Assembly: GCF_030867095.1 (NCBI RefSeq)
Contig: NC_081831.1
Location: forward strand, 22,420,001-22,484,000
Origin: Alligator mississippiensis
Taxonomy: Eukaryota > Chordata > Crocodylia > Alligatoridae
Reading direction: 5' to 3'
Length of the DNA: 64,000 nucleotides
Shown here: in pieces, positions 18,330-37,903 of the stretch
How the letters are laid out: each line of letters opens with the position of its first letter
Numbering within the stretch: position 1 is the stretch's first letter
Position numbers and translations under genes: made by a program
Notes under the pieces: model-generated
Told to the model about the DNA's origin: nothing
Database searches by the model: none
The model's input: only the letters and a program-made list of their open reading frames with translations

Positions 18330-18450
18330 CCAGTAGACGTGGGGGCCTGGATGCATGGGCTCATTCCTAGTTCAGGAACAGCAGTAGGACCCAGGGGGGT
18401 TGCTGGGAGCTTGGACACCTATGTTCCCCTCACTCTGGGTCCTAGATCAC
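18330..18450 (+). repeat. MIR-head-like units in KEAP1 intron 1
   Basis: Two units (GGCCTGGATGCATGGGCTC and GGAGCTTGGACACCTATG) within the first KEAP1 intron. The rest of 18147-19360 is GC-rich intron with a few single copies of the same unit in inverse orientation (19080-19170). Confidence 0.5.
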
Positions 18451-19360
18451 CCTGTCAGGTTGGTTTCTGGGAGGACCCTAAACCTGCCCCCTACCTAGAA
18501 CCAGGGGAACCACAACCCTGCTCCCCCTCCCTGAAACCAGGACAGGACCTGTCTGGCACCCCTTAATCACCAGGCTGGCCTCACAGCTTTGACCTGTGGG
18601 GACACTGCATCCTGGGTGACTGGGAGTGCAGGCCCAGCAGTTAGGTGCATTATGGTAGCAGCCCCCCAACCACCTTCAAAAGACAGGGCTGTCCCATAGC
18701 CCCAGGCACTGGGCAGACTCCCCATGCCAGTGGTTCCCCCTGGGCTGAGCACCACAAGCCCTTCACTGGGACTGTTTCCCCCCCCCCGGTGTCAGGGGCT
18801 GCACCCAGGGCCTTGGCTCCCCAAACCCCCTCCCCCCCTGCCTCCAGGCTTGGGCTAGGCGCCCTGGTCCCCGTTCCACCATGCTGGAACCAAGGGGACT
18901 CGCTAGCAGGCAGGAGCAGTACCGGGCCCGTGACACAGCCGCCCTGCCGAGGGTGGCGCCTATCCCCGTCTCCTCCCCAGAGCCCTGGGCCGGTACGGGC
19001 TGGCGTAGGGAAACTGAGGCACGCTCGCAAGAGGGCGAAAACATGGGGCCCAGTGTCCCCGCACTCCCCTCCCCAAACCAGCGGAGAACCCAGGCATCCG
19101 GGCTCCCAGCTCCCCGCCTCAGGCCCTGCTCTCCTCCCACCACGGCGGACGGAACCCAAGCGTCCGGGCGGGGGCGGGGCCGGGCCGGACCCCCACTCCG
19201 GCGAGCAGGGCGCGATAACGTGTTGCACCCGAGGGGCGACCCCCACTCACTGCCCCATTGTCTGGCTCGGGGAGGGGGGGATCCGCCCTCCTCCCGCAGA
19301 GTCCCGCTCCCCCCACGGGGTCCGGCCCCCCAGCCAGGGAGGGGGACGGGGGTCACTCAC

Positions 19361-19760
19361 CCGGCCATGGCTGCGCTGCCGGGTCCGGCTGCAGCGGGGG
19401 GGCGGGGGGAGTCACCGTGACTAAGCAGAGCGCGCGGCGCTGTCAGAATAAGAGTCCAGTCCCGCCCTCCCCAGGCCCCGCCCCCTCCGCCCCACCCCCT
19501 GATGGAAGCGGCAGCGCCAACGTTCGACTCGGACCCGGGCCCGGACCAGGCTGAAGTGCCGCATCCGCTTGTGGGAGCGAGGGGACCCCTATTCCCACCC
19601 CAGGACGGGAGGCGGCGGGGAGGGGAAGGGTGGGCGAGCGAGCTCCTAAGCTTCTGCCCACCGCCCTGTCCGGAGCTCTGCTCGCTGCTCCGCCAAAGTG
19701 GGGGGAAACTGATGCACGGGGCGCCGCCGAGGACTCCTCCGTGACTCCGGCTCTCTCCCT
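19361..19760 (-). promoter_or_regulatory. KEAP1: KEAP1 CpG-island promoter and non-coding exon 1
   Basis: Minus-strand exon 1 ends at 19361 with CCATGGCCGG|GTGAGTGACC, a strong donor. Dense CpG and GC boxes lie around 19180-19640. The ATG at 19368-19366 sits in a strong Kozak context (CAGCCATGG) but opens a 20-codon uORF after splicing to 18146. The exact start site is not visible. Confidence 0.6.
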
Positions 19761-20900
19761 CCCAGGCTCCGCGCTCTACTCCCCTCCCCGATCCCCGGAG
19801 GGAATCCAGGAGTCCGGGATGGGTGTGCACTGGTGTGTGTTGGAGGTTAGACTGCTGCTGGGGTTTAGACACAAGGGGGACGGGGAGGGGTTGTGAGGTC
19901 CCAGCCCTGGGGGGAACCTCAGTGCTGAGATGCAGCCACCTCTGGGGTGGGCCGAGGGCAGGGAAGAGAGTTGGCCCCTGTCCCGGCGGTTTCCATTACC
20001 ACCTGGAGCTGAATTCCACTGGGTTGAGGGGAAGGCACCATTTGCCCAGGTTTAGGGGCAGGCAGAGATCACTATCCTTGGATAAGGTAACTGGGTACTG
20101 AGCTCAGCTGCCTGGGCCTTAAGGGAGAGCAGCAGTGGCAGGTGCATGGCTAGGGGCCTGGGGTGGGGAAATCACCAGGGCTCCCCAGCCTTGAGCACTG
20201 CCCCCCCCCATGGCTGTAGGATCTTGGCCCCCTAACACCAAACCCACCCCCCATCATAGGTCCCAGTGCATCCTGGGATGGTGGAGGTGCCCTGATGGGA
20301 GGAGGTACAAAGCAGGGGGCAGTGCTGGGGGTTGGGCTGGAACCTTTGGGGCTGCCCCACTGTTGAGGGGCCTCCAGGGGTAGAAGAACCTGACCGTGCT
20401 AGGTGCTGCACCTCAAGCCAGGTCAGCAGGGTGCCCCCCCTTCCCCAGCCCCCAGTGACACTGGCCAGTAGCTGGGGGTGGAGGGGGTTCTGCACCTGTT
20501 CTTCACTTCCCTGCTGGCAAGCAGGCCCCAAGTGGGCAGGCCATAGGGGACAGGGCTCCTTGGCTCTCAGCTCTGGGACAGCAGAAAAGGATGGGGGTAG
20601 GACCCCTGCTCCAGCTCCTGGCAGGCAGGAAGCTCCCTGCTCACTTTGATCTGCTGCCCCAAGCAGGGGTAGCTGAGCCTTGTCTCCCACCCCAATACAC
20701 AGCAGCAGGAAGCTATTATCCCCCTCACACCAGCCTTGGGTGGGGGGGAGGGGTCATCCCTGCACCTTCAGAGCGGGCCTGGAAGGGGACATAAGCACCG
20801 TTTCCCACATAGGCAAACAGGCATGACAGGGTATGGAGGTGGGGCCAGCTGAGGCTGGAAGAGCAGCATCCCCCCACCCCAGTCCTCCTGTGACAATTCA
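19761..20900. other. KEAP1-CRB3 intergenic region
   Basis: No exon-like sequence was recognised. At 19926 it holds GAGATGCAGCCACCTCTGGG, a word that recurs at 22596 and 25455 and, inverted, near 25752, 35030 and 40248, so it belongs to a dispersed repeat that I cannot name. Confidence 0.5.
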
Positions 20901-21440
20901 GTACCAAACCCAGGATTTTATTAAACATCCATTCAAAGCCATTGAAGGGGAGGGGAGTGGGGGGACAGATTAGAGCAGCATCAGCCCGACCCCCTACCCC
21001 CACAAGACAGACACAGGGGGCTGTGCCCAGGGGAGCAGGGGTAGAGACCAGTCCAGTGGGCAAGGGGCAGGACCCCACCTATTGCTTTGGCCACCAGGGA
21101 GCACAAGTCCAACCCCCACCCCGAGCCTGGACAGACAAAGGGACACTGGAGAGACCAGTGTGGGGTGAGGGGCTGTCAGGGACCCCCCTTCTTGGGCTCA
21201 GCCACCAGGGAACACTCATGGGGGCAGATCCAGCACCAGCCCCTTCTGCAGGACAGACAGACAGATGCAGGAATAAAGACCAGTCCAGAGGGGGTGCTGT
21301 CTGGGCCCCCCCCCCCTATTGCTTCAGCCACCAGGAAGCACCGCAGGGTAGCAAGGCAGCTGCAACTGTCCCCTGCCCCAGCATGGTTCCCCGTAGATGG
21401 GGGGCAGGAGTCCAAGAGGGGGCAGAAGTCTGGGAGGATC
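20900..21440 (-). other. CRB3: CRB3 3' UTR with a triplicated segment
   Basis: AATAAA on the minus strand (TTTATT at 20917-20922) follows the CRB3 stop by about 520 bases. On the plus strand GCCACCAGGGARCAC recurs at about 21090, 21201 and 21327, and GACCAGTCCAG lies before two of them, so three units of about 110-125 bases fill most of the UTR. Confidence 0.65.
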
Positions 21441-23012
21441 TCAGATGAGTCGCTCCTCAGGGGGCAGTTTGAGGTGGGGGCTGGGCCCGACGCGGGCACC
21501 CGCCTGCTCCTCACTGCTAGGTCGGTAGGTGCCCTCTGTCTGCCGTTTCTCCCGCAGCTTCAGCACCCCGAAGACCAGGAGCCCCAGGAGCAGCAGCCCC
21601 CCGAAGATGCTGCACACACTGATGGCTGCCACCTCCCCTGCCTGTGCCCGGACAGAGTGGGGGGGGGGGAAAAAATCAGTGGGGGGTACTGGACCCCCCC
21701 AGTTTCATCTAAGGTAGGACCCAGAGCCCACCCCCACTCCCTGCACCCAGTCCCCAGCCCGGTCCCCTCCTACCCTAATTCCCCCCCCATACCCCTTTTC
21801 ACCCACCGTGAGCCCTGAGGAAGCAGCTGGACCGTCTGTGCGGTTACTGCTGGTCGTGTTGGCCTCTGGGTTGGAGGGAGGCAAAAGGAAGGAAGGGGTT
21901 AATCCCGGGGTGGGGGGGGAATAAACAGCCATGAAGAGGCATGTGCTGGAGTAACACCACCCCCCACCCCCGGCCCCAGGCAAGGTAGTGCTGTGCCTGG
22001 ATCCACCCCCTCAAGATGCAACCAGCTCTGGAGTGGGGCAGCCGCCCAGGGGAACAGGAAGTGGAGGAGGCCCCCCCACCTCAGCTGGAGGCAAGCAGCG
22101 CACACCCTGCCCCACCCCAAGGGACAGGTGCCCCCAACCCTGCCACCCCCATAGAACCCAGACATCCTGCCCCCCCCCCCCCACCTCTGCCCCACCCACC
22201 TGACGTATGGCCAAAACTTCCAGGTCTTGAGCAATGGATAGGCTGGTCAGGCCTGATACCATCCTGCAGTTCTTGAGGGACCCACCTCCCTGGAGAGCCC
22301 AGGTGTCTGGCCTCCTGCACCATGCCACCCCCTGCCCCCAGTAATCAAACCATATCCCCAAAGTGGTAGAGTGGAGAACCCAGGCAGCCTGGCTCTCATG
22401 TCCCCCTGCTCCAACCCAGCAGACCCCCCCCACCCCTCACAACTGGAACACAGGGAACTCGAGTATCCTGATACCCCGCCATGCCTGGGAAGTGGGGGTT
22501 GGGTATTTACACAGGGGTCCATGGAGGGGGTCCACCTGCTTGGGCAGAGCCCCTTTGTGCCTCACCCAATTGCCCTACCCGGCCCTGCTACTGACATGCA
22601 GCCACCTCTGGGGTGGGGCAGTGGCAGCCACATAGCACAGAGAAAGGGGTGGGGGGTCCCTCCTCCATCCAGGCCCATTTCTCTGGCCCCAGGTGCAAGG
22701 CACTGTACGTTTTCTTCCCCCCCTCTCCCATGAGCAGCCCCCTAACCCAGCACCTCTGGGGTGGCCCCAAGCTGCTGCTGGCTCTGGTGTGGAACAGGGA
22801 AGCTGCACAGCATGAAGCCATCTCATCCTAACTTGCAGGGACCCCTCCAGACCCTGGCCCTCATCCCCTCCCCTCCCTGTGCCGGGAAGAGAACCCAGGT
22901 GTCCTGGCTCCCATCCCCCTTGGCTCATTCACTTACCTTGGCCCAGGGCTGGGTGGACTATGGTCTGTAGCATTGCTGCTAGCAGCAGGGCCAGCGGGGG
23001 CAGTTCTGCCAT
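21441..23012 (-). CDS. CRB3: Crumbs 3, apical polarity membrane protein
   Basis: Small type I membrane protein of the apical Crumbs complex (PALS1, PATJ, PAR6). Three coding exons: 23012-22937, 21865-21807, 21641-21441; 111 residues. Exon 1 is a signal peptide ([18 protein letters not shown]). Exon 2 gives a short ectodomain with two N-glycosylation sequons (NTT, NRT). Exon 3 holds the transmembrane segment ([16 protein letters not shown]), the juxtamembrane FERM-binding stretch [19 protein letters not shown], which is identical to the mammalian sequence as I recall it, and the C-terminal PDZ/PALS1 motif PPEERLI. A non-coding exon probably ends at about 23701 (donor GGCG|GTGAGTGAATG), with the acceptor at 23022. 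SLC25A23 is also its neighbour in human. Confidence 0.95.
22590..22775. repeat. Dispersed GCAGCCACCTCTGGGGTGGG element
   Basis: Two copies (22596 and, shorter, 22748) in CRB3 intron 1 of the same word as at 19926. Family unknown. Confidence 0.45.
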
Positions 23013-23234
23013 CACCCCCGACTGGGGGGGGATATAGTGACCCCCCCCAATTAATCAGCTTCTCAGGGTGGTATATGTAGCCGAGCCTTCAGTGAGATGC
23101 AGCTGCTTCTGGGGAAGACCACGGGGTCCCCAACCTGGGGAAGGGACAGGGGTCGGGCTCAGGAGCAGTGATAGCAGTGGGGGAGGATGCAGCACAGGGT
23201 GCTGTACCCATGGAGCAGAGACCCCACTACTCCC

Positions 23235-23310
23235 TGTGCTGCAGAGAGAGGGGAAACTGAGGCACAGAGAGAGGCCGCAGCAGCAGCACGCCCAAAGACT
23301 CCCTCGGCCC
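23235..23310 (-). mobile_element. MIR SINE core fragment
   Basis: GGGGAAACTGAGGCACAGAG followed by GCACGCCCAAAGACTCCC is the inverse of the MIR core (TGTGCCTCAGTTTCC after a CTTGGGCAAG-type string). It lies in the CRB3 first intron. Isolated GGGAAACTGAGGCA words recur at 19010, 26730, 39718, 40813 and 53346. Confidence 0.6.
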
Positions 23311-23699
23311 AGGACATTCTGGGATATGCCCAGTCCCCCCATCTTGATGGTCAATTTTTAAGACCGCAGAGGCGGCCCCACGCGGGAGGTAACCCCTAGC
23401 GTGCTGTCCCGCCCAGCCATGGGTGTCCCAGGGAGTGGGGGGTCTTTCTACTCCCTACACGGAGAAGAGGGGAAGAGGCACCTGTTCCCGGAATGAGTGG
23501 GCTCCAGGCTACCCGATCTCCTAGGTTCCCGACGGGGGAGGGGTTAACCCCTGCTGTACCACGGGCTGAAGGACGCAGTCCTTTCCCAAAAGCCCCCGGA
23601 TCTGGAGTCCAAGCCACCCCCGGGGCAAGGGTTGCCTGGCGGATAGGGGGTGACAACTACGCCCCGCCCCCACGCGTACCCCCTCCCCACATTCACTCA

Positions 23700-26512
23700 C
23701 CGCCGCGTTCGTCGGTCGTCCTCCCCGAGCTCCTTCGGTCCGGCCCCGCCCTTCCTCCTGCTCACGTGACCCGCGGCCCCGCCCCCTACACCTGAGACCG
23801 ACAGGTACCGCCCCCCTGCACCTGGGCGGGGCGCACACCTGGCTGCCAAGGCCCCGAGGGAGGGGCTCACCTGAGAGCAGGTGCGTGCAGTCAAGCGGAG
23901 AAGCCCGGCGTCCGGGCAACTGAAGCAGGGGGAACCCAGGCGCCCAGCCTCCCCCGCCATGTTCCAGCCCTTCTCAGGAAACCTGGGCGTCCTGGCTCAC
24001 AGCCCCTTCTCTCCTGCTCTAACCCCGCTCCTCTCCCAGGCTGGAAAAAACCCGGGTGTCCTGGTCCCCCGCACCGCTGCGGCCTGCCCTCCCCTGCGCT
24101 CCTCCCTGGCTAAATGCGACGACCTGAAAGTCGCCCCCTCCCCTGCTCTTCAAGCTCTTGGCGGGTGAATGGCCCCGCGCGGGGGTAAGCCGAGGGGTTG
24201 GGAACCCAGGAGTCCTGGCTTGGCATCCGGCTCCCTTCAGCTGGGCTCCACTCCCCTCCCAGAGCAGGGAAAGAACCGAGGTGTTCGGGCTCCCACGTCT
24301 AGCAGCTCTTGCCTAGAGAGAACCCAGGTGTCCAAGGCACTTCCCTACCCCCTTGAAGCCTTCTTGGTCTGATCTCTTCTAGGGAAGAGTATGGGGTGGG
24401 AGACGCCTCTGAGATCCCCCCAGACCCCGCCCTGGTTCTGGGGGGCCCTGGAGCTGGAGGCCGGGCGAGGGGGGTTATCCTGAGCTAAGTGCACGTGTCT
24501 GGGCCCTCAACACTGATCAAATGAAATAGACCCTAGAGAAGCACGCTGACAGGCTGCCTCAGTTATCCCCTGGTACTACAGTGCCGTGTGCCCACCCCAG
24601 GGGAGGGGGCTGGTTTAATCCCGGGCGGGTTAATCCGGGGTAATTTGCTAACTGCCCCCTCCAGGACCCCGGGTTAAATGCGGACACGCGTAACACCTGA
24701 TCCCCGCGGCTGCTGCGCCCTGGGTTCTAGGGACGGTCCTGGAGCCTGGATGCCTGGGAAGGGGCGGGGGGGGGGGGGGGCAGTGACTGGATAAAGGGGT
24801 GGCAGACGGGGCCCAGATACCTGGGTCCTAACTCCCTAATCCTGCTCCCAAGTGCGCAGGGAGCGCTCCCTGGCTCAGTTTCTCCAGATGCAAGAAGCAA
24901 ACGAATTGCTTTGGTCGGGGGGCTGCAGCCAATCAACGCGCCCGGCGCCTCCCATGCAGGAAGGCGGGGTACCCATATTCCATGGATGGAGCTCAGGGGG
25001 GAGGCTCAAAAAAGGTGTCTGCATCTTTAAGAGGGACCGGCTCTTCCCCCACGTAACGACCACGGAAGGGTTAATGGCTCCTCGCTCGCCCCTCACGGCT
25101 GCAAACCGCAGGGAAGGGGGGGCGGCTCTGCCAATCCGGAGGCAGGAGGGCGGGAGCAGTGGAGGCGGCGACATTGAGTTTCGTGTCTCCTCCAGGAGAG
25201 CATCGCGGTGCGGGCGGGTGAGAATTTCCTTCCCTTGCCCCGGGAGCGGGCCCCATGGCCCCGGCTGCCCCCGCTTCCTTCCCGGGCCGCTGCCAAGCGA
25301 CGCTGCTGGCGGAGGAACAAACCGACCCATTCACGGCGCCAGTATCGCGGATTAAACCCATTCTCCCCCGTGACCGGCTAATACACTGTAAAGGGGATTA
25401 ATGACGTCAGCGGGGGGCAGCGTGGGAACCTTTCTGCCGCCCCCAGCTCCAACACCTCTAGGGTGCGTTGCAGCCGGGGCCGATATCGCTCCCCCACCAG
25501 AGCTGGCTGCATCCCAGCCCCCGCCAGCCCCTCAGGTGGCTGCATCCCAGCCTCCTCCAGCACCTGCCAACCCTCCCCCCGCCCCTGTGGCTGCATTCCC
25601 TCCCCAGGGTCCCTGCCCCTGCCCCAGCCCCCACCTGCTCTCCACGTGACCGGAGCTGCCCCCTCCCAGCCATTGTTGTACCGCACTCTAGAGCCGGCTG
25701 CATTTCAGAGCCTAGGAGCGACGTGCACCTGCGCCCCTCCCCCCCTCGGTCAGAGGTGGCTGCACCTGAGCTCGGGGCCAGCGATTGTGTCCATGGTCGC
25801 CTCCCCGTCCTGGCGGAGACGCGGCCCACCCCAGAGATAGCTGCTTTTCGGCTGCAACTCAAGCCTAGGACAGAGCGCCCTGCTCTCCCCCCCCCACTCG
25901 AGCCCGGTGGGCAAGCCCGAGCACAGACGTGAGAATCCGCCCCTAGCCTGTAGGACATGGTGGGGGGTCTCTAAGGAGAGGGGTGTAATTGTACCAAGAG
26001 GGCGCCAGGGAGAGAACGCAGGAGTCCTGTCCCCCACTCCCAAACCACTCCATGTGGTTCCCTTCCTGGAGCCAGGGTCAGCGGTTCAGAACCCAGGTGT
26101 CCGGGCTCCAGCCCTCCCAGAGGGATCCCAGGGGTCCTGCCCCCACCATCCCCCCTTAAGGGAACAAAAGCCCAGGCGTCCTGCCCCTCGTCCCTTCTAA
26201 CTCCCCCAGCCCAGAGGTAGACCTAGGGTCCTGCCCCCCATCTTCTCTGCCCTTTTGACCCCACCCTAGGGCTGGAACCCAGGCGTCCTGACTCCCTCCC
26301 GCTATCCGCTCTAACCACTTGACCCCACAACCCCAGAGCTGGAACTCAGGCGTGTCCCGAAAAAGCGGGGCGGGCGGCGACGCCAAGCAGCGCGTGGCGC
26401 AGCGGCAACAGCCGGTCCCGTACCCCCCGGCACCAGGCTCCCGGCCCGCGGCTGGCATGGCGGGACGGCGGCGCGGCGCTCGGTGCTACACGAACCAGGC
26501 TTGAGCGGGGCC
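23700..26512. promoter_or_regulatory. Divergent CRB3 / SLC25A23 intergenic region
   Basis: The two genes point away from each other across 2.8 kb. CpG-rich parts lie at 23640-23900 (CRB3 side) and 25050-26512 (SLC25A23 side). Inverse MIR-head-like units fill 23925-24345 and 25990-26355. GGCTGCATCCCAGCC-type repeats sit at 25500-25560 and 25750. I see no coding exon; open frames in 25378-25958 follow the repeats. Confidence 0.5.
23925..24345 (-). repeat. Inverse MIR-head-like array
   Basis: Units read on the minus strand; on the plus strand they show as GAACCCAGGCGCCCAGCC, ACCTGGGCGTCCTGGCTC and GAACCCAGGAGTCCTGGC with CTCTAACCCC between. Confidence 0.55.
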
Positions 26513-35362
<8,850 letters not shown>

Positions 35363-37260
35363 AGCTGCCACCCCCCTGGTGGGGGGCACCACACAGCCCT
35401 CCCCCCCATGGCCTTCTGGAGCCCCTGCACCCTGGCTGGATCGGGGTAGAGAGTTGCAGGGGTAGGAGGGCAGGAGGCCTCAGCTCCCCTGCTGCTGCTC
35501 AGAGCTTGCTCCATATAAGTGGAGGCCTCCCAGGCAACACCCCACTGGTGGCTGCATGTCAGGGCCCTGGAAAAGGGCTGGAAGTCCCCAAGGTGGAGCT
35601 GCCTCCCTCTCCCCAATGCCAGAGCCACTCTGTCCATGCTGGATCCCAGCAAGAGATCCAGGCAATCAGCACTTGCCTGTGTAGAGACACTGGATCCCAT
35701 CCTGGGATCCTACCTATCAGCAATCACCTTGTGTGGTGACAACACTGGATCCCAGCTGGGGATCCACCCAATCAGCAGTAATTTGTGTAGAGTCACTGGG
35801 TCCTAGCCTGGAAATCCCACCTCTCAGCACTTAGTGACAACACTGGATCCCAGCTTGGAATCCTGCCAGTCAGCACTTGCCTGCATGGTGATGACACTGG
35901 ATCCCAGCCCAGAATCCACCAATCAGTGCTCAGCTTTGTGCAGGTGCTGGATCCTGGTAGGGAAATCCTGCCTCTTGAATCTGCTTCTGTAGTGATGTCA
36001 CTGGATCCTGCCCATCAGCACTCCCCTACCTAAAGACACTAGACACTGGGGGGTCCCCACCCCCAACACAGGCCCCCAAAGCTCCGTGCTCCCCTCCCCT
36101 TCTGACCCAAACTGGCCTGGAGTCCAAGGGAGGAGCAGCAGGGGCCACTTGCTTCCCGCTCCCCCCGTGGAGCATGCACCCCTGCTTAGTTTGGAGGGAC
36201 CCCCCCTCTACCTCCCACATCCCAGGTGCTGGGGCCCAATGAAGCAGCTGAGCTGAGTGGGAAGTGGGGGGTAACACTGTACATACATGCACTGATAGAG
36301 AACCCAGGCATACCACCCACCTCCTCCACCTCAGGATTCAGACATCCAAACACATGGAGGCAGCAGGTCACACACACACACGCACACACACAGTGTCTCA
36401 CCACCCCCCACCCCCCCCACAACACCCCCCAGGCTAGAGATAAATGTGTGCATTGCCCCTCAAGCCCCTTCCCCATTCTGTAGATGTTGCATATTGATTG
36501 CACTGCATGTGTCCCAGTCCCTCTCTGACCCCCATGGGGGGGGCACATGCCTCTGCCTCCCCGCCCCCCTCAGCAGGGGGCCCTGGGGGCAGTTTGCAAG
36601 GGCTATGGGGGAGGATTCACCTTTGTTTCCCCCCCCCCAACATTCATTCCCCAGCCCTTGGTCCCATTCCCCGTTCTGGCAGGGCTACAGCCTGGGGGGA
36701 GTGGGTGAGAGGGGGTCGTGAACCCCCCCACAGCCCAGCTCGGGTGGGGAATCGGGATCGGGCTGAGGATCACTGCACAGTGCCCCAATACCCTACACTG
36801 GCCACTAGGCAGCACCACATGGGCGCGGGGGGTGGGGCTTCCAGTCTCAGGCAGAATCGTACTGCCCCTTCAGCAGGGGCAGGAGGAAAGGTGGGGCTGG
36901 GGTCGGAGGGATCAGAGCACGTAGCTGAGGACGCGGGAGATCGTGACGCGAGGAGGGAGGAAGAAACCCGAGGCGTGGGGCGACGCTTCTGGAGTGTTTT
37001 GCATAGCTAATGAATGTTAATGTTATGTAAATGAAGCTAGTGTTGTGTAGCTGATCCGTCCTACCATTGTGGGGCTGGGGAGGCAGCCCCCTCCCCCTTT
37101 CCAGCCTGGCACCGGGGGCGAAGGGCCAGCAGGGGGCACTGCCCCCCACCGCCTTCCCCCAGCTGTTGGCGCCCCCTGCGGGCTGCCCCGGTGGACGGGG
37201 ATCGCAAAGGGACAGCGATGAGGACAAAGCCGCTAATAAAGGGTTTGAAAACGTCGCGGC
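35363..37260 (+). other. SLC25A23: SLC25A23 3' UTR with poly(A) signal
   Basis: AATAAA at 37235-37240 is the first clear signal after the stop, giving a UTR of about 1.9 kb. It contains a GGATCC-rich minisatellite (35630-36045), a CA run at 36367-36392 and, at 37005-37060, a rare AT-rich stretch (GTTAATGTTATGTAAATGAA) that looks like conserved UTR sequence. Confidence 0.65.
35630..36045 (+). repeat. Minisatellite with ACACTGGATCCCAGC core
   Basis: About eight units of 45-65 bases, each with CACTGGATCCCAGCYYGG, then AATCC..CCAATCAGCACT and TGTGTAGTGA. It lies within the inferred SLC25A23 3' UTR. Confidence 0.8.
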
Positions 37261-37299
37261 TCACTTGGGTTTTCGGGGCGGGCCGGAGCGAGGCATGGG

Positions 37300-37903
37300 G
37301 GCCAGAGGGGAGGGGCCTGGGGCGTCGTTCACACAGTCACACGCGTGATGCTCAAAGGACGTTTCCTCTTTACTCGGTGCCTGGCACTGTACAGCCAGGG
37401 GCTCTTTGTCCCCCCCCCCACGGCGGGCCCTGATCCCAGTTGGACCCGTCTAAACCTGAAACCTCTACCCTCTCCCCAGCACATACACACACTTCGGGGA
37501 ACCTTCTCTCTGGCCGCTCCCGCGGTGGGGGGAGGTGTTTAAATGGCAGGTGCTTGGGAGGGGGCGGTCTTTGGCATTTCAGACCCCAGCTTTGGTCTCC
37601 TTTAAAGGGTGAAAAGTGGGCGGAGCCAACCCCTCCCTTCATTGGGAATTTTTAAGGAGGCGGGGCCTCGGCCAATGGGGAGCTGCGGGGCGGGGCGGGG
37701 CGGGGCGGAGCGGACCCCCGGGGGCTGCTGTAGCTCGTGCTAGGTTGCTAGGGAGGGGGTTGGGGTGGGGCTTCGAGGGGGTCCCGGTTCCGCCCCGGCG
37801 CCTTGAAAGGGGTGGGGCCAAGAGGGGACTTGATGCCCCACCCCTTTCAGGCCGACAAAGGTTTTGGAATAGGTGGTGAATGAATGGGGGGCGGGGCCTG
37901 CCC
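37300..37903 (-). other. RAB3D: RAB3D 3' UTR / SLC25A23-RAB3D gap
   Basis: The minus-strand 3' UTR of RAB3D must lie here. No canonical AATAAA is visible; AGTAAA (CTTTACT near 37369-37375) is a weak candidate. A CCAAT box (37671) and a GGGGC run (37686-37706) give a promoter-like look, but no exon was recognised. Confidence 0.4.

Noticed and set aside
26483-26512. Upstream start for SLC25A23 ten codons before the chosen ATG
   Set aside because: The upstream codon is GTG, not ATG; the ATG at 26513 has a good context (GGGCCATGGGG) and aligns with the human start.
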